The notes: generated from the letters alone by a model not told the origin. A DNA stretch of 24,618 bases from an uncultured Eubacteriales bacterium (GCA_900546255.1 URCB01000025.1:1-24618), one strand, 5' to 3'; counted from the stretch's first letter, positions 1 through 7,830 are shown. A program made the numbers and translations.

Positions 1-578
1 CCCACGCCGGCCCCCACCTGCCCCAGCAGCCACAGGGGGTGCACCCCCGCCGACCACAGCATCACCAGATAGATGGCCAGGTACACCGCCACCATCCCAA
101 TGTCCCCGGACACCCCGTACACCAGGGCGCACAGCGCCAGCACATGGAGCAGCAGCAGGGCCGCCGACTTGGGCCGGTTGAGCCCCTTCTCCCCCTGTTT
201 CTGCAGCTGCAGGGCCAGCAGGAGCAGGAAGGTCACCTTCACCACCTCCCCAGGCTGGAGGTTGAACAGCCCCCCCGGCAGGGCCAGCCAGCTCTTGTTG
301 CCGGTGCCGTCGTCGTTGCCGAAAGGGACCAGGAGCAGCAGCAGCCCTGCGTTTAGTGGGGGCAGCAGCCACCATAGCCTTTCCAGCAGACGCCGCACAT
401 CCAGCACCCGCAGCACCAGGCACACCGTCACCCCACCGGCCAAGGCCACCCCTTGCTTGGCCACCATACTGTGGAGCTCCGGGTCATACCGGGTGGCGCT
501 GTAAACCAAGGCCAGGCCGTATCCAGCCGCCGCCAAGCAGAGGAAAAACAGCGTCCACTCCCCCCGTTTGCTTCCCAT
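1..578 (-). CDS. SEDS-family (FtsW/RodA/SpoVE-like) membrane protein, N-terminal part, truncated by the window edge
   Basis: Reading the minus strand from ATG at 578 gives about 192 residues with no stop before the left edge, so only the N-terminal part is seen. It is very hydrophobic: a first membrane segment near residues 9-27, then several more. The segment [20 protein letters not shown] matches the SEDS pattern in which a short Trp/Leu loop precedes 'FQPSE..K', here with Gly in place of the usual Ser. A later GDIGMVAVY stretch resembles the SEDS 'PDLGTA' motif holding the conserved Asp. SEDS proteins are peptidoglycan glycosyltransferases that work with class B PBPs in elongation, division or sporulation. 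An AGGAGGGG ribosome site lies just upstream of the start. The motifs are loose, so this is a divergent paralogue, and I cannot say whether it is FtsW, RodA or SpoVE. It is transcribed divergently from tsaE. Confidence 0.75.
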   Translation of the reverse strand, partial: MGSKRGEWTLFFLCLAAAGYGLALVYSATRYDPELHSMVAKQGVALAGGVTVCLVLRVLDVRRLLERLWWLLPPLNAGLLLLLVPFGNDDGTGNKSWLALPGGLFNLQPGEVVKVTFLLLLALQLQKQGEKGLNRPKSAALLLLHVLALCALVYGVSGDIGMVAVYLAIYLVMLWSAGVHPLWLLGQVGAGV

Positions 579-679
579 GGCCCTCCCCTCCTTTCCCAGC
601 CAGTCAAGGCTTGTCCCCCCGGTCAGACCCTTCTCCCCCCATGATACCCCCGGTCTCCCATAAATTTTGTCGCAGAGGG

Positions 680-708
680 GTGCAACAGCGGCGGATTTAT
701 GATAGAAT
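680..708 (+). promoter_or_regulatory. possible promoter for tsaE-tsaB-upp
   Basis: TAGAAT (703-708) could be a -10 box, with GTGCAA (680-685) 17 bp upstream as a weak -35. The TATGAT overlapping it at 698-703 is an alternative. The stretch lies in the 190-bp divergent gap between the SEDS gene and tsaE and is the AT-richest part of it. The -35 is poor, so the call is tentative. Confidence 0.25.
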
Positions 709-768
709 AAATCAAATCACCGCGCCGAGACGGTTCCACACCGCCTCGGCCATCTGGGAGGCATGCCC

Positions 769-1227
769 ATGGAACACTATTCATCCAGCGTCCAGGAGAC
801 CGAAGCCCTGGGCCGGGCCCTGGCCCAGCACCTCACCCCCGGGACCGTGGTGGCCTTCACAGGGGACTTGGGGGCGGGCAAAACCGCCTTTGTCCGGGGC
901 ATGGCCCAGGGGTTGGGCATTGCCCAGCGGGTCACCAGCCCCACCTTTACCATTGTCAATGAGTACGAGGGGGGGCGGCTTCCCCTCTTTCACTTCGACA
1001 TGTACCGGTTGGGCAGCGCAGATGACCTCTTCGACATCGGTTGGGAGGATTTCCTCCGCCGGGGGGGCGTCTGTGCCGTGGAGTGGAGCGAGACCGTGCA
1101 AGAGGCCTTGGACGCCGACACCATCTACGTGGACATCCGTCGGGGCGCTGAGGACAACCAGCGGGTGCTCACCATCCGAGGCCCCGGTTCCGAGGACCTG
1201 TCCCTGGGAAAGGAAGGTGCGCAATGA
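769..1227 (+). CDS. tsaE: tRNA threonylcarbamoyladenosine biosynthesis ATPase TsaE
   Basis: TsaE is the P-loop ATPase that drives the TsaB-TsaD complex, which installs t6A at position 37 of ANN-decoding tRNAs in the cytoplasm. The 152-residue protein has the Walker A loop GDLGAGKT at about residues 32-39, then [10 protein letters not shown] and HFDMYRL, both hallmark TsaE motifs, and AVEWSE near residue 105. The family is usually about 150 residues. Two ATGs are in frame (763 and 769). The GGGAGG ribosome site at 756-761 is only 1 nt from the first but 7 nt from the second, so 769 is the better start. The stop overlaps the tsaB start by 4 nt (ATGA), implying translational coupling with its biochemical partner. 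Confidence 0.95.
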   Translation: MEHYSSSVQETEALGRALAQHLTPGTVVAFTGDLGAGKTAFVRGMAQGLGIAQRVTSPTFTIVNEYEGGRLPLFHFDMYRLGSADDLFDIGWEDFLRRGGVCAVEWSETVQEALDADTIYVDIRRGAEDNQRVLTIRGPGSEDLSLGKEGAQ

Positions 1228-1946
1228 AAATTTTAGCCCTGGAATCCTCCGCCACGGCGGCCTCCGTGGCCCTGTGCGAGGACGAAACCCTCCTGGTCCA
1301 GGCCTTCCTCCACACCGGCCTGACCCACAGCCAAACCCTGCTGCCCATGGCCCGGGACCTGCTGAAGGCCTGCGGCCTCACCCCCGCCCAGGTGGATCTC
1401 ATCGCCGTGGCGGCGGGGCCCGGTTCCTTTACTGGGCTGCGCATCGGGGTGGCCACCGCCAAGGGCTTGGCCTGGGCGGCGGAGAAACCCTGCGCCGGCT
1501 GCTCCACCCTGGCCTCCATGGCTTGGAACCTGGCGGGCTTTTCCGGCCAGGTGTGTGTGGCCATGGATGCCCGCCGCCACCAGATCTACAACGCCCGCTT
1601 CCAGGTGGACGGAACCCAACCCCACCGCCTCACCCCGGACCGGGCCATCGCCTTGGAGGACCTGGTGGCAGAGCTCCAGGGGACCCAAAGCCCCCAGCTG
1701 GTGGTGGGGGACGGCGCCCAGCTGTGCTACGATGCCCTCACCGCAGCCGGCATCCCCGCCAAACTGGCGCCCCCCAACCTCCGCCTCCAAAGCGCCTGGG
1801 GGGTGGCCCGGGAGGGGCTTGCCCTGGCCCAGGCAGGTCAGACCTGCCCGCCGGACCAGCTGGTCCCCGCCTACCACCGCCTCTCCCAGGCAGAGCGGGA
1901 ACGCCTGGCCCGGGAGAAGGCCGCCCCAGCCCCACAGAACCAATGA
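1224..1946 (+). CDS. tsaB: tRNA threonylcarbamoyladenosine biosynthesis protein TsaB
   Basis: TsaB is the catalytically inactive ASKHA-fold partner that dimerises with TsaD and binds TsaE in t6A synthesis. The 240-residue product starts [17 protein letters not shown], the standard N-terminal ASKHA strand, and carries [11 protein letters not shown] and [21 protein letters not shown], the most conserved blocks of the family. It overlaps tsaE by 4 nt. In many Firmicutes the next genes are rimI and tsaD. Here the next gene is upp, so tsaD must lie elsewhere. The C-terminal tail is rich in Ala, Arg and Glu and looks poorly conserved. Confidence 0.95.
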   Translation: MKILALESSATAASVALCEDETLLVQAFLHTGLTHSQTLLPMARDLLKACGLTPAQVDLIAVAAGPGSFTGLRIGVATAKGLAWAAEKPCAGCSTLASMAWNLAGFSGQVCVAMDARRHQIYNARFQVDGTQPHRLTPDRAIALEDLVAELQGTQSPQLVVGDGAQLCYDALTAAGIPAKLAPPNLRLQSAWGVAREGLALAQAGQTCPPDQLVPAYHRLSQAERERLAREKAAPAPQNQ

Positions 1947-1969
1947 CAGAGAAAGGGAGACATGGAACA

Positions 1970-2602
1970 ATGGACGAAATGGTACACGTATTGGATCACC
2001 CCCTCCTGCAGCACAAGCTCTCCATCCTTCGGGACGAGACCACTGGCGTGAAAGATTTCCGCGAGATCGTCAACGAAGTGGCCACCCTCATGTGCTATGA
2101 GGCCACCCGAGACCTTCCCCTCCAGGACGTAGAAGTCCAGACCCCCGTGGCCAAGGCGGTCACCAAGCAGTTGGCCGGCAAAAAGCTGGCCATCGTCCCC
2201 GTCCTCCGGGCGGGGCTGGGGATGGTAGAGGGAATCCTCACCCTGATCCCCTCGGCCAAGGTGGGCCACATCGGCCTCTTCCGGGACCCGGAGACCTTGG
2301 AGCCCGTCAAATACTATTGTAAGATGCCCACAGACATCGCCGAGCGGGATGTGATCATCCTGGACCCCATGCTGGCCACCGGTGGCTCCGCCTCCGCTGC
2401 CATCACCTTTGTCAAGGAGTACGGGGTGAAGAACATTAAGCTCATGAACATCCTGGCCGCCCCCGAGGGCATCGCCCGGGTCCGGGCGGACCACCCGGAT
2501 GTGGAGATCTACATCGCCGCCGTGGATGAAAAGCTCAATGACCACGGCTACATCGTCCCCGGTTTGGGGGACGCCGGTGACCGGATTTTCGGCACCAAGT
2601 AA
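1970..2602 (+). CDS. upp: uracil phosphoribosyltransferase
   Basis: UPRT converts uracil and PRPP to UMP and pyrophosphate (pyrimidine salvage). The 210-residue length is normal for the family. The PRPP-binding loop [13 protein letters not shown] is at about residues 131-143. The uracil-binding C-terminal block [13 protein letters not shown] is at about 194-206, and RAGLGM at about 80-85. The reading frame is open far upstream, but AAGGGAGA at 1953-1960 is about 9 nt before the ATG at 1970, and the residues from there match the family N-terminus ([13 protein letters not shown]). It follows tsaB by 23 nt and is probably in the same transcript. A strong terminator follows immediately. Confidence 0.97.
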   Translation: MDEMVHVLDHPLLQHKLSILRDETTGVKDFREIVNEVATLMCYEATRDLPLQDVEVQTPVAKAVTKQLAGKKLAIVPVLRAGLGMVEGILTLIPSAKVGHIGLFRDPETLEPVKYYCKMPTDIAERDVIILDPMLATGGSASAAITFVKEYGVKNIKLMNILAAPEGIARVRADHPDVEIYIAAVDEKLNDHGYIVPGLGDAGDRIFGTK

Positions 2603-2612
2603 GGGCGCCAAC

Positions 2613-2655
2613 CTGGGGTCTCTCCCGCCTGTGGAGAGACCCCAGAAAAATTTTT
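2613..2655 (+). terminator. intrinsic terminator after upp
   Basis: A perfect 13-bp stem (2613-2625 with 2633-2645) with a 7-nt loop is followed by an A run and then TTTTT (2651-2655). It ends the tsaE-tsaB-upp transcript. Confidence 0.85.
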
Positions 2656-2675
2656 AAAAAAGTCGAAAAAAACGC

Positions 2676-2704
2676 TTGACAGTTTCTTACCCCTGTGATA
2701 TTAT
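2676..2704 (+). promoter_or_regulatory. consensus sigma-A promoter for tRNA-Leu
   Basis: TTGACA (2676-2681), exactly 17 bp, then TATTAT (2699-2704). This is one of the strongest promoters in the window and sits about 60 bp before the tRNA gene. The AT-rich run before it could serve as an UP element. Confidence 0.85.
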
Positions 2705-2765
2705 AAGTCTCGCCCTGAACGAGGCGGCCAAGCGAAAGGCCCTCTCCCAAGGGAAGAAAACAGAT

Positions 2766-2853
2766 GCGCGAGTGGTGGAATTGGCAGACTCGCTAGATTC
2801 AGGTTCTAGTGTGCAATACGCACGTGCGGGTTCAAGTCCCGCCTCGCGCACCA
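2766..2853 (+). tRNA. tRNA-Leu (anticodon CAG)
   Basis: An 88-nt type II tRNA including the encoded CCA (2851-2853). The acceptor arms GCGCGAG (2766-2772) and CTCGCGC (2843-2849) pair perfectly, with A2850 as discriminator base. The anticodon stem CTAGA/TCTAG encloses the loop TTCAGGT, giving anticodon CAG, which reads CUG. The T arm is GCGGG-TTCAAGT-CCCGC, and a long variable arm is present, as expected for tRNA-Leu. It is a single-gene transcript with its own promoter and terminator. The 350-nt gap between upp and the LysR gene is filled by this unit and flanking signals. Confidence 0.97.
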
Positions 2854-2890
2854 AGAAAGACACGACATCAAGTCGTGTCTTTCTTTTTTC
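2853..2890 (+). terminator. intrinsic terminator of tRNA-Leu
   Basis: A 14-bp stem (2853-2866 with 2872-2885) and 5-nt loop run straight into a T-rich tract. The hairpin begins at the last base of the encoded CCA. Confidence 0.85.
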
Positions 2891-2898
2891 TCTTCCTG

Positions 2899-2927
2899 TT
2901 GCACCAGAACGCCTCCCATGCTACACT
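2899..2927 (+). promoter_or_regulatory. predicted promoter of the LysR-family gene
   Basis: TTGCAC (2899-2904), 17 bp, TACACT (2922-2927). It is placed 26 bp before the start codon, after the tRNA terminator. Confidence 0.6.
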
Positions 2928-2952
2928 GAAGCCAAAGGGGAGGTGACCTTCC

Positions 2953-3840
2953 ATGGAACTGCGTGTCCTGCAATACTTTTTGACCGTTGTGCAGGAGGAG
3001 AATATTTCACGAGCCGCAGAGGTCCTCCATGTGACCCAACCCACCCTCAGCCGCCAAATGGCCCAGTTGGAGGAGGAACTGGGGGTGCAGCTCTTTGTGC
3101 GGGGCCGTCACCTGACCCTCACCGACGCCGGCGTCATGCTGCGCCGGCGTGCCGAAGAGGTCACCGCCTTGATGGAAAAGATGCAGCAGGAGCTGGAAGG
3201 GCATGCTGACGTGGGCGGGGTGATCTCCATCGGCAGCGGTGGTCTGATGGCCTTGCAGGCCCTCTCCCCTGCCATGGCCGCCTTCCGAGAACAACATCCT
3301 AAGGTGCAGTACCAGCTCTATACCAACCACGCAGAACACGTCAAGGAGCGCCTGGAGCAGGGGCTGTTGGACTTTGGCCTTCTGCTGGAACCTGTGGATG
3401 TGTCCAAGTTCGACTATCTCCGCATGGGGGCGCGGGAGACCTGGGGGCTCCTGATGCGGTCAGACCACCCGCTGGCGCGCAAACCCCACATTGTACGGGA
3501 GGATCTGGTCCCGCTCCCCCTCATCACCTCCGACCGCCGCTCCATCCAAAGGGAATTGGAGACCTGGCTTGGCATGGCGTTTTCCCAGCTGAATCTCTTT
3601 GCCACCTATAATATCATTACCAACGTCGCCACCCTGGTGCACGAGGGCGTTGCGGTTGCCCTTACCATTGAGGGCGCCGTGTCCCTGTTGGAAGGAGATC
3701 GCCTGGTGTTCCGCCCCCTCTACCCGGAACTTTCTATGCCCTCTGTGTTGGCCTGGAAAAAGTTCCCCGCCCATTCCCGTGCGGCCAGCCAATTCCTCGA
3801 ACAGGTAAAACGTATGCAAACATCGTATTCTTTTCCATAA
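2953..3840 (+). CDS. LysR-family transcriptional regulator
   Basis: The 295-residue protein has the classical LTTR layout. An N-terminal winged helix-turn-helix spans about residues 1-60 (MELRVLQYFLTVVQEENISR, then AAEVLHVTQPTLSRQMAQLE and LGVQLFVRG). A linker helix follows, then a periplasmic-binding-protein-like effector domain from about residue 90 to the end. Such regulators bind DNA as dimers or tetramers and respond to a small ligand. The ribosome site GGGGAGGTGA (2937-2946) fixes the ATG at 2953. It is followed by a terminator and then an aldo/keto reductase gene in the same direction. That neighbour is a plausible target, but nothing in the sequence identifies the ligand. Confidence 0.93.
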   Translation: MELRVLQYFLTVVQEENISRAAEVLHVTQPTLSRQMAQLEEELGVQLFVRGRHLTLTDAGVMLRRRAEEVTALMEKMQQELEGHADVGGVISIGSGGLMALQALSPAMAAFREQHPKVQYQLYTNHAEHVKERLEQGLLDFGLLLEPVDVSKFDYLRMGARETWGLLMRSDHPLARKPHIVREDLVPLPLITSDRRSIQRELETWLGMAFSQLNLFATYNIITNVATLVHEGVAVALTIEGAVSLLEGDRLVFRPLYPELSMPSVLAWKKFPAHSRAASQFLEQVKRMQTSYSFP

Positions 3841-3880
3841 AACATAGGCATTAGACATACTCCGTCTCTCGGCGTACCAT

Positions 3881-3930
3881 GTAGGTGGCCCTGGAAGCTC
3901 CCACGGCTTCCTGGGGGCACCTGCTTTTTT
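3881..3930 (+). terminator. intrinsic terminator between the LysR gene and the aldo/keto reductase
   Basis: An imperfect 18-19-bp stem (3881-3898 with about 3905-3924, GGAAGC/GCTTCC at the apex and GTAGGTG/CACCTGC at the base) is followed by TTTTTT. It separates the regulator transcript from the reductase promoter. Confidence 0.7.
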
Positions 3931-3931
3931 C

Positions 3932-3960
3932 TTGGACGCAGGTTGCCAACCCCATAACAT
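3932..3960 (+). promoter_or_regulatory. possible promoter of the aldo/keto reductase with a palindromic spacer
   Basis: TTGGAC (3932-3937), 17 bp, TAACAT (3955-3960): a weak promoter. The spacer contains the 11-bp palindrome GGTTGCCAACC (3941-3951), a candidate operator for the upstream LysR-type protein or another dimeric regulator. Confidence 0.4.
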
Positions 3961-3980
3961 TTACATAGGAGGCCGATTCT

Positions 3981-4853
3981 ATGATTTTTTCAGAACAGGA
4001 CACCCTGCCCAACGGCGTCACCATCCCACGGCTGGCCCTTGGCACTTGGTTCCTTCCCGACCAGCAGGCCGCCGAGGCGGTAAAAACCGCGCTCTCCATC
4101 GGCTACCGCCATATCGACACCGCCCAGGCCTACGGCAACGAGGCCGGCGTTGGGGAGGGAATCCGGCGCAGCGGCATCCCCCGGGAAGAAATTTTTGTCA
4201 CCAGCAAGGTGGCCGCCGAGCACAAGTCCTATGCCACCGCCGCCCAGTCCATCCACCAGACTTTGACCACCATGGGGCTGGACTATGTGGATCTGATGCT
4301 CATTCACAGCCCACAGCCCTGGGCGGAGGTAAACCAGTCGGACAACCGCTACTTCCCGGAAAACCGCCAGGTGTGGAGGGCCTTGGAGGACGCCCTCTCC
4401 GCCGGAAAGGTCCGGGCCATCGGGGTCTCCAACTTTCAGCCGGCAGACCTGGAGAATTTGTGGGCCACGGCAGCGGTCAAGCCCATGGTCAACCAAGTGC
4501 TCTGTCACATCTCCAACACGCCCCTTGCCCTGCTCTCCTTCTGCCGGAGCCGCGGGATCCTGCTGGAGGCCTACTCCCCCGTGGCCCACGGAGAGGCCAA
4601 AAAGAACCCCGCCATCCAACGGATGGCCCAACGGTACGGGGTCTCCGTTCCCCAGCTCTGCATTCGCTATGACTTGCAGCTGGGCATGGTGGTCCTCCCC
4701 AAGGCAGCAAACCCGGACCACATGCGGGAAAACGCCTCCCTGGACTTTACCATCTCCGAGGAGGATATGGACCAGCTTCTGCGCCTGCCCCCCATCCAAG
4801 ACTATGGTCCCTTCCGCCACTTCCCTGTGTTTGGGGGCAAAAAGAACGGATAA
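3981..4853 (+). CDS. aldo/keto reductase
   Basis: A 290-residue (alpha/beta)8-barrel NADPH-dependent oxidoreductase of the AKR superfamily, which reduces aldehydes and ketones in the cytoplasm. All four catalytic-tetrad residues are visible: D46 and Y51 in GYRHIDTAQAYGNE, K77 in VTSKV and H109 in DLMLIHSP. The IGVSNF block and a C-terminal cofactor-site stretch (VLPKAANPDHMRENASLDF) are also present. The length is typical of the prokaryotic AKR5/AKR3-like group. AGGAGG at 3966-3971 supports the ATG at 3981. It lies downstream of a LysR regulator behind its own terminator and weak promoter. The substrate cannot be inferred. Confidence 0.93.
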   Translation: MIFSEQDTLPNGVTIPRLALGTWFLPDQQAAEAVKTALSIGYRHIDTAQAYGNEAGVGEGIRRSGIPREEIFVTSKVAAEHKSYATAAQSIHQTLTTMGLDYVDLMLIHSPQPWAEVNQSDNRYFPENRQVWRALEDALSAGKVRAIGVSNFQPADLENLWATAAVKPMVNQVLCHISNTPLALLSFCRSRGILLEAYSPVAHGEAKKNPAIQRMAQRYGVSVPQLCIRYDLQLGMVVLPKAANPDHMRENASLDFTISEEDMDQLLRLPPIQDYGPFRHFPVFGGKKNG

Positions 4854-4870
4854 GGCGTACCTCCTGTGTC

Positions 4871-4904
4871 GGCAGAGCGGTTCGCTTTCCTTGCCGCTTT
4901 TCCC
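4871..4904 (+). terminator. weak terminator after the aldo/keto reductase
   Basis: A two-step hairpin: GGCA (4871-4874) pairs with TGCC, and the inner AGCG-GTT-CGCT is perfect. It is followed by GCTTTTCCC. The stem is interrupted and the T tract short, so this is a modest candidate. Confidence 0.35.
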
Positions 4905-4914
4905 AAAAATCATC

Positions 4915-4943
4915 TTTCCCCGGAAAGAGAACTATGGTATACT
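4915..4943 (+). promoter_or_regulatory. predicted promoter of the AI-2E-family transporter gene
   Basis: TATACT (4938-4943), preceded by TATGG as an extended -10, and TTTCCC (4915-4920) at 17 bp as a poor -35. The -35 region overlaps TTTCC-CC-GGAAA (4915-4926). A near-identical element with AACTATGGTAT recurs in the promoter of the following operon (6202-6224). Confidence 0.5.
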
Positions 4944-4993
4944 ACGGTTGCTTTCCTCTCCTTTGATCCCCCTTCCCACGAAAGGAGTCTGTT

Positions 4994-6154
4994 TTGGACC
5001 TAAACCGAAAGAATACCAAACGTCTCGTGCTGCTCATCGCCTTCGGGGTGGTGCTCTATTGGGTGCTCACCAACCCCAGCCAAGCCTGGCGTTTTGTCAG
5101 CGGGTTCTTCTCCCTCTTCTTCCCTTTTCTTCTGGGGGGCTGCCTGGCCTTCCTGGTGAATGTGGTCCTGCGTCCGGTGGAACGGGGCTGGCGTCGCCTT
5201 TGGGGGAAACGCTATGGTCCCCGGCAAGACAAAGCCCGCCGGCCTGTCTGCCTGCTGGTCAGTGTCCTGTTGGTGATCGGGGTGGTTTTTGCCCTGTTCT
5301 TCGTCATCGTCCCCTCCCTGAAGGACAGCATCGTGAATTTTGTGAACCTGCTGCCAGAACGGATCCTCCAATTACAAAATTGGTGGAACCAGCTCTCCTC
5401 CTTCCTGGCGGAACACGGGGCTCACCTCCCTGATTTCTCCCTGAATGGCCAGGAGATGCAGCAGAAGATCCTGGATTGGATGAGGCAGTACGGGGATCAG
5501 TTCCTCAACACCACCATCAGCACCGCCATTGGCATCACCTCCTCCGTGGTCTCCCTGATCTTTAACCTGGTGCTGGCCCTGGCCTTCGCCCTCTATCTCC
5601 TGGCCCAGAAGGAGACCCTCACCCGTCAGGCCAAGAAAGTGGTCCAGGCCATATTCTCCAGCAAGCGGGCCCAGCAGATCACGGAATTGGCCCACATGAC
5701 CAACCGGGCCTTCTCCAACTTTGTGACGGGTCAGCTCACCGAGGCCCTCATTTTGGGCTGCCTGTGCTTCCTGGGCATGCTGATTTTCCGTCTTCCCTAC
5801 GCAGGGGTGATCTCGGTAATCATCGGCTTTACCGCCCTCATCCCGATCTTTGGCGCCTTTATCGGGGTGGCCATTGGCGCCTTGCTGATCTTGTTGGTGA
5901 ACCCCATCCAGGCCCTGTGGTTCATCCTTTTCATCATCGTCCTGCAGCAGATTGAGAGCAATGTCATCTATCCCCGGGTGGTGGGCAAGTCCGTGGGCCT
6001 GCCAGGCATCTGGGTGCTGGCCGCCGTGACCCTCGGAGGCAATGCCTTTGGCCTGTTGGGCATGCTCTTCGCCGTTCCCCTGTGCTCGGTGCTGTACGCG
6101 GTGGCCCGCCGAGTGGTGCACCGCAGGCTGGCGCAGAAGGGGCTTGCGCCTTGA
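4994..6154 (+). CDS. AI-2E family transporter (TqsA/PerM-like membrane protein)
   Basis: The 386-residue polytopic membrane protein starts at TTG (4994), with AAAGGAG at 4981-4987 about 7 nt upstream and no better ATG near. There are three N-terminal membrane segments (about residues 10-26, 35-60, 88-112). A soluble stretch follows, then a cluster of hydrophobic segments from about residue 175 to 375. The stretch QQIESNVIYPRVVGKSVGLP near residue 315 is the family's most conserved block. Characterised members include E. coli TqsA (autoinducer-2 export), Na+/H+ antiporters and many of unknown substrate. The name should be read as a family name only. It is a single-gene transcript ended by the 6165-6190 hairpin. 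Confidence 0.9.
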   Translation: MDLNRKNTKRLVLLIAFGVVLYWVLTNPSQAWRFVSGFFSLFFPFLLGGCLAFLVNVVLRPVERGWRRLWGKRYGPRQDKARRPVCLLVSVLLVIGVVFALFFVIVPSLKDSIVNFVNLLPERILQLQNWWNQLSSFLAEHGAHLPDFSLNGQEMQQKILDWMRQYGDQFLNTTISTAIGITSSVVSLIFNLVLALAFALYLLAQKETLTRQAKKVVQAIFSSKRAQQITELAHMTNRAFSNFVTGQLTEALILGCLCFLGMLIFRLPYAGVISVIIGFTALIPIFGAFIGVAIGALLILLVNPIQALWFILFIIVLQQIESNVIYPRVVGKSVGLPGIWVLAAVTLGGNAFGLLGMLFAVPLCSVLYAVARRVVHRRLAQKGLAP

Positions 6155-6164
6155 TGGAGTTTGC

Positions 6165-6195
6165 TTCCCTCCCAGGATCCTGGGAGGGAATTTTC
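6165..6195 (+). terminator. intrinsic terminator after the AI-2E-family gene
   Basis: A perfect 26-bp palindrome (6165-6190, GATC at its centre) is followed by TTTTCTT. It lies directly upstream of the next operon's promoter. Confidence 0.85.
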
Positions 6196-6224
6196 TTGCG
6201 CTTTCCCGGAAACTATGGTATGAT
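6196..6224 (+). promoter_or_regulatory. predicted promoter of the Dlt/Alg-like operon
   Basis: TTGCGC (6196-6201), 17 bp, TATGAT (6219-6224) with TATGG immediately before the -10. The spacer begins with TTTCC-C-GGAAA (6202-6212), an inverted repeat shared with the promoter at 4915-4943 and a candidate operator. Transcription would start near 6231, leaving a leader of about 70 nt. Confidence 0.7.
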
Positions 6225-6303
6225 GTAGTGTCCTAAAGCGTCTAAAACCTGGCTCTCTCCCGGGCCAAATGGTTTGGATACCCTGCCTTTGGGAGGTTTG
6301 TCT

Positions 6304-7830
6304 ATGCTGCAAAAAAATGTATTGGAATACTTGGAAGCTTCCGCTTCCCGGGTCCCGGACAAAGTGGCCTTTTCCGATGAAGCGGAGGCCTTCACCTTTG
6401 CCCAACTCCAGTCCGCAGCCAAAAGCATGGGCACTGCTTTGGCCCAGCGAAGCGCCCGAAAAAATGCGCCGGTGGTGGTGCTGGTCAACCACCGGGCTGC
6501 CAATCTGGCCGCCTGTTTCGGTGCTCTATATGCGGGAAATTTCTATGTCCCGCTGGACAGCCAGATGCCCCTGCCCCGGCTGCGTTCCATTCTGGAAACC
6601 CTCTCCCCCGCCGCCCTGGTATATGACGAGAAGGAGGCGGAGACCGCCCAAGCCCTGGCGGAGTACTGCCCCCTCCTCTTGGACCGGGAGGGATTTGCCT
6701 GCCCGGAGGATCTATCCCTCCTGACCGCCCGGCGCCGGGGTGTGCTGGACATCGACCCGGTGTACGCCATCTTTACCTCTGGCTCCACCGGCACTCCAAA
6801 GGGGATCGTCATCTCCCACCGAAGCGTCATTGACTTCATCGAATGGATGGCGGAGGCCTGCCAGATCACCGGGGAAGACGTCATGGGCAACCAGGCCCCC
6901 TTTTACTTTGACCTGTCGGTGAAAGACATCTACCTCACCCTCAAGTGTGGGGCCACCACCCACATCATTCCCAAGAAGGACTTTCTCTTCCCCACCTTGC
7001 TCATCGACTTTTTGGAGGAAAAGAAGGTCACCGCCCTCATCTGGGCCACTTCCGCCTTCCATCTGGTGGCCAACTCCGGGGTGCTGGAAAAGAAGGCACC
7101 CAGCTGTCTGCGCACCGCCATCTTAGGCGGCGAGGCCCTGCAGGCCAAGCAGCTCAACCGTTGGCGGGCTGCCCTGCCCCAGGTACAGTACATCAACCTC
7201 TATGGTCCCACGGAAGTCACTGTGGACTGCACCTGGTATCCCATCCAGCGGAATTTTGCCGACCACGAGCGCATCCCCATCGGCACCGCCTGCGCCAACA
7301 AAGAGGTGTTCCTCCTGGACGAGACCTTGCAGCCAGTCCCCCCAGGCCAGCCTGGGGAGATCTGCGTGCGCGGCATGGGCCTGGCCAAGGGGTACTTCGG
7401 CCAGTGGGACAAGACTCGCGCCGCTTTCATCCAAGACCCTCGGAACCCCAACTACCCAGACCTGATCTACCGCACTGGCGACTTGGCGGTGATGGATGAG
7501 GACGGCCTGCTCACCTTCCTCACTCGACGGGACGGGCAGATCAAGCACATGGGTTACCGCATCGAGCTGGGGGAGATCGAAACCACCTTGAACAGCTTCC
7601 CGGCCATCCAAGAGGTGGCCTGCTTCTTCGACCCGGAGCGGGACCGCATCCACTGCGTCTACACCGGTACCCAGGACAGCAAGGCCATCGCCAAACAGGC
7701 CCGGGCCAGCCTGCCCCGCTACATGGTGCCCAACCTCTACCATCAGGTGGAAACCATGCCCCACAACCCCAACGGGAAGATTGACCGACCCCGCCTGCGG
7801 GAGGAGTACCTTGGACATGAAACTCACTGA
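6304..7830 (+). CDS. DltA-like amino-acid adenylating ligase
   Basis: The 508-residue ANL-superfamily enzyme is expected to activate an amino acid with ATP and load it on the carrier protein encoded two genes on. Motifs appear in order: A3 FTSGSTGTPKG (about 157-167), A4 FYFDLSVKDIY with the Asp that binds the substrate amino group, A5 NLYGPTEVT, A7 YRTGDL, A8 DGQIKHMGYRIELGEIE and A10 NPNGKIDRPRL with the catalytic Lys. The length and lack of condensation domains fit DltA (D-alanine:carrier ligase). However, the FCGE block of Bacillus DltA reads LGGE here (Gly at about 275), so the substrate may not be D-alanine. GGGAGG at 6291-6296 supports ATG 6304 over the upstream in-frame TTG at 6274. 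It overlaps the next gene by 14 nt. Confidence 0.85.
   Translation: MLQKNVLEYLEASASRVPDKVAFSDEAEAFTFAQLQSAAKSMGTALAQRSARKNAPVVVLVNHRAANLAACFGALYAGNFYVPLDSQMPLPRLRSILETLSPAALVYDEKEAETAQALAEYCPLLLDREGFACPEDLSLLTARRRGVLDIDPVYAIFTSGSTGTPKGIVISHRSVIDFIEWMAEACQITGEDVMGNQAPFYFDLSVKDIYLTLKCGATTHIIPKKDFLFPTLLIDFLEEKKVTALIWATSAFHLVANSGVLEKKAPSCLRTAILGGEALQAKQLNRWRAALPQVQYINLYGPTEVTVDCTWYPIQRNFADHERIPIGTACANKEVFLLDETLQPVPPGQPGEICVRGMGLAKGYFGQWDKTRAAFIQDPRNPNYPDLIYRTGDLAVMDEDGLLTFLTRRDGQIKHMGYRIELGEIETTLNSFPAIQEVACFFDPERDRIHCVYTGTQDSKAIAKQARASLPRYMVPNLYHQVETMPHNPNGKIDRPRLREEYLGHETH

Noticed and set aside
356..1969. A 748-residue open frame reaching from 356 through upp.
   Set aside because: Only its last 210 residues are real (upp). 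The upstream part is the out-of-frame shadow of tsaE and tsaB, with Pro/Gly/Arg-rich low-complexity translation and no ribosome site.
2676..3209. A 177-residue open frame covering the tRNA-Leu gene and the start of the LysR gene.
   Set aside because: It crosses a tRNA, a terminator and a promoter and has no family resemblance, so it is a chance frame.
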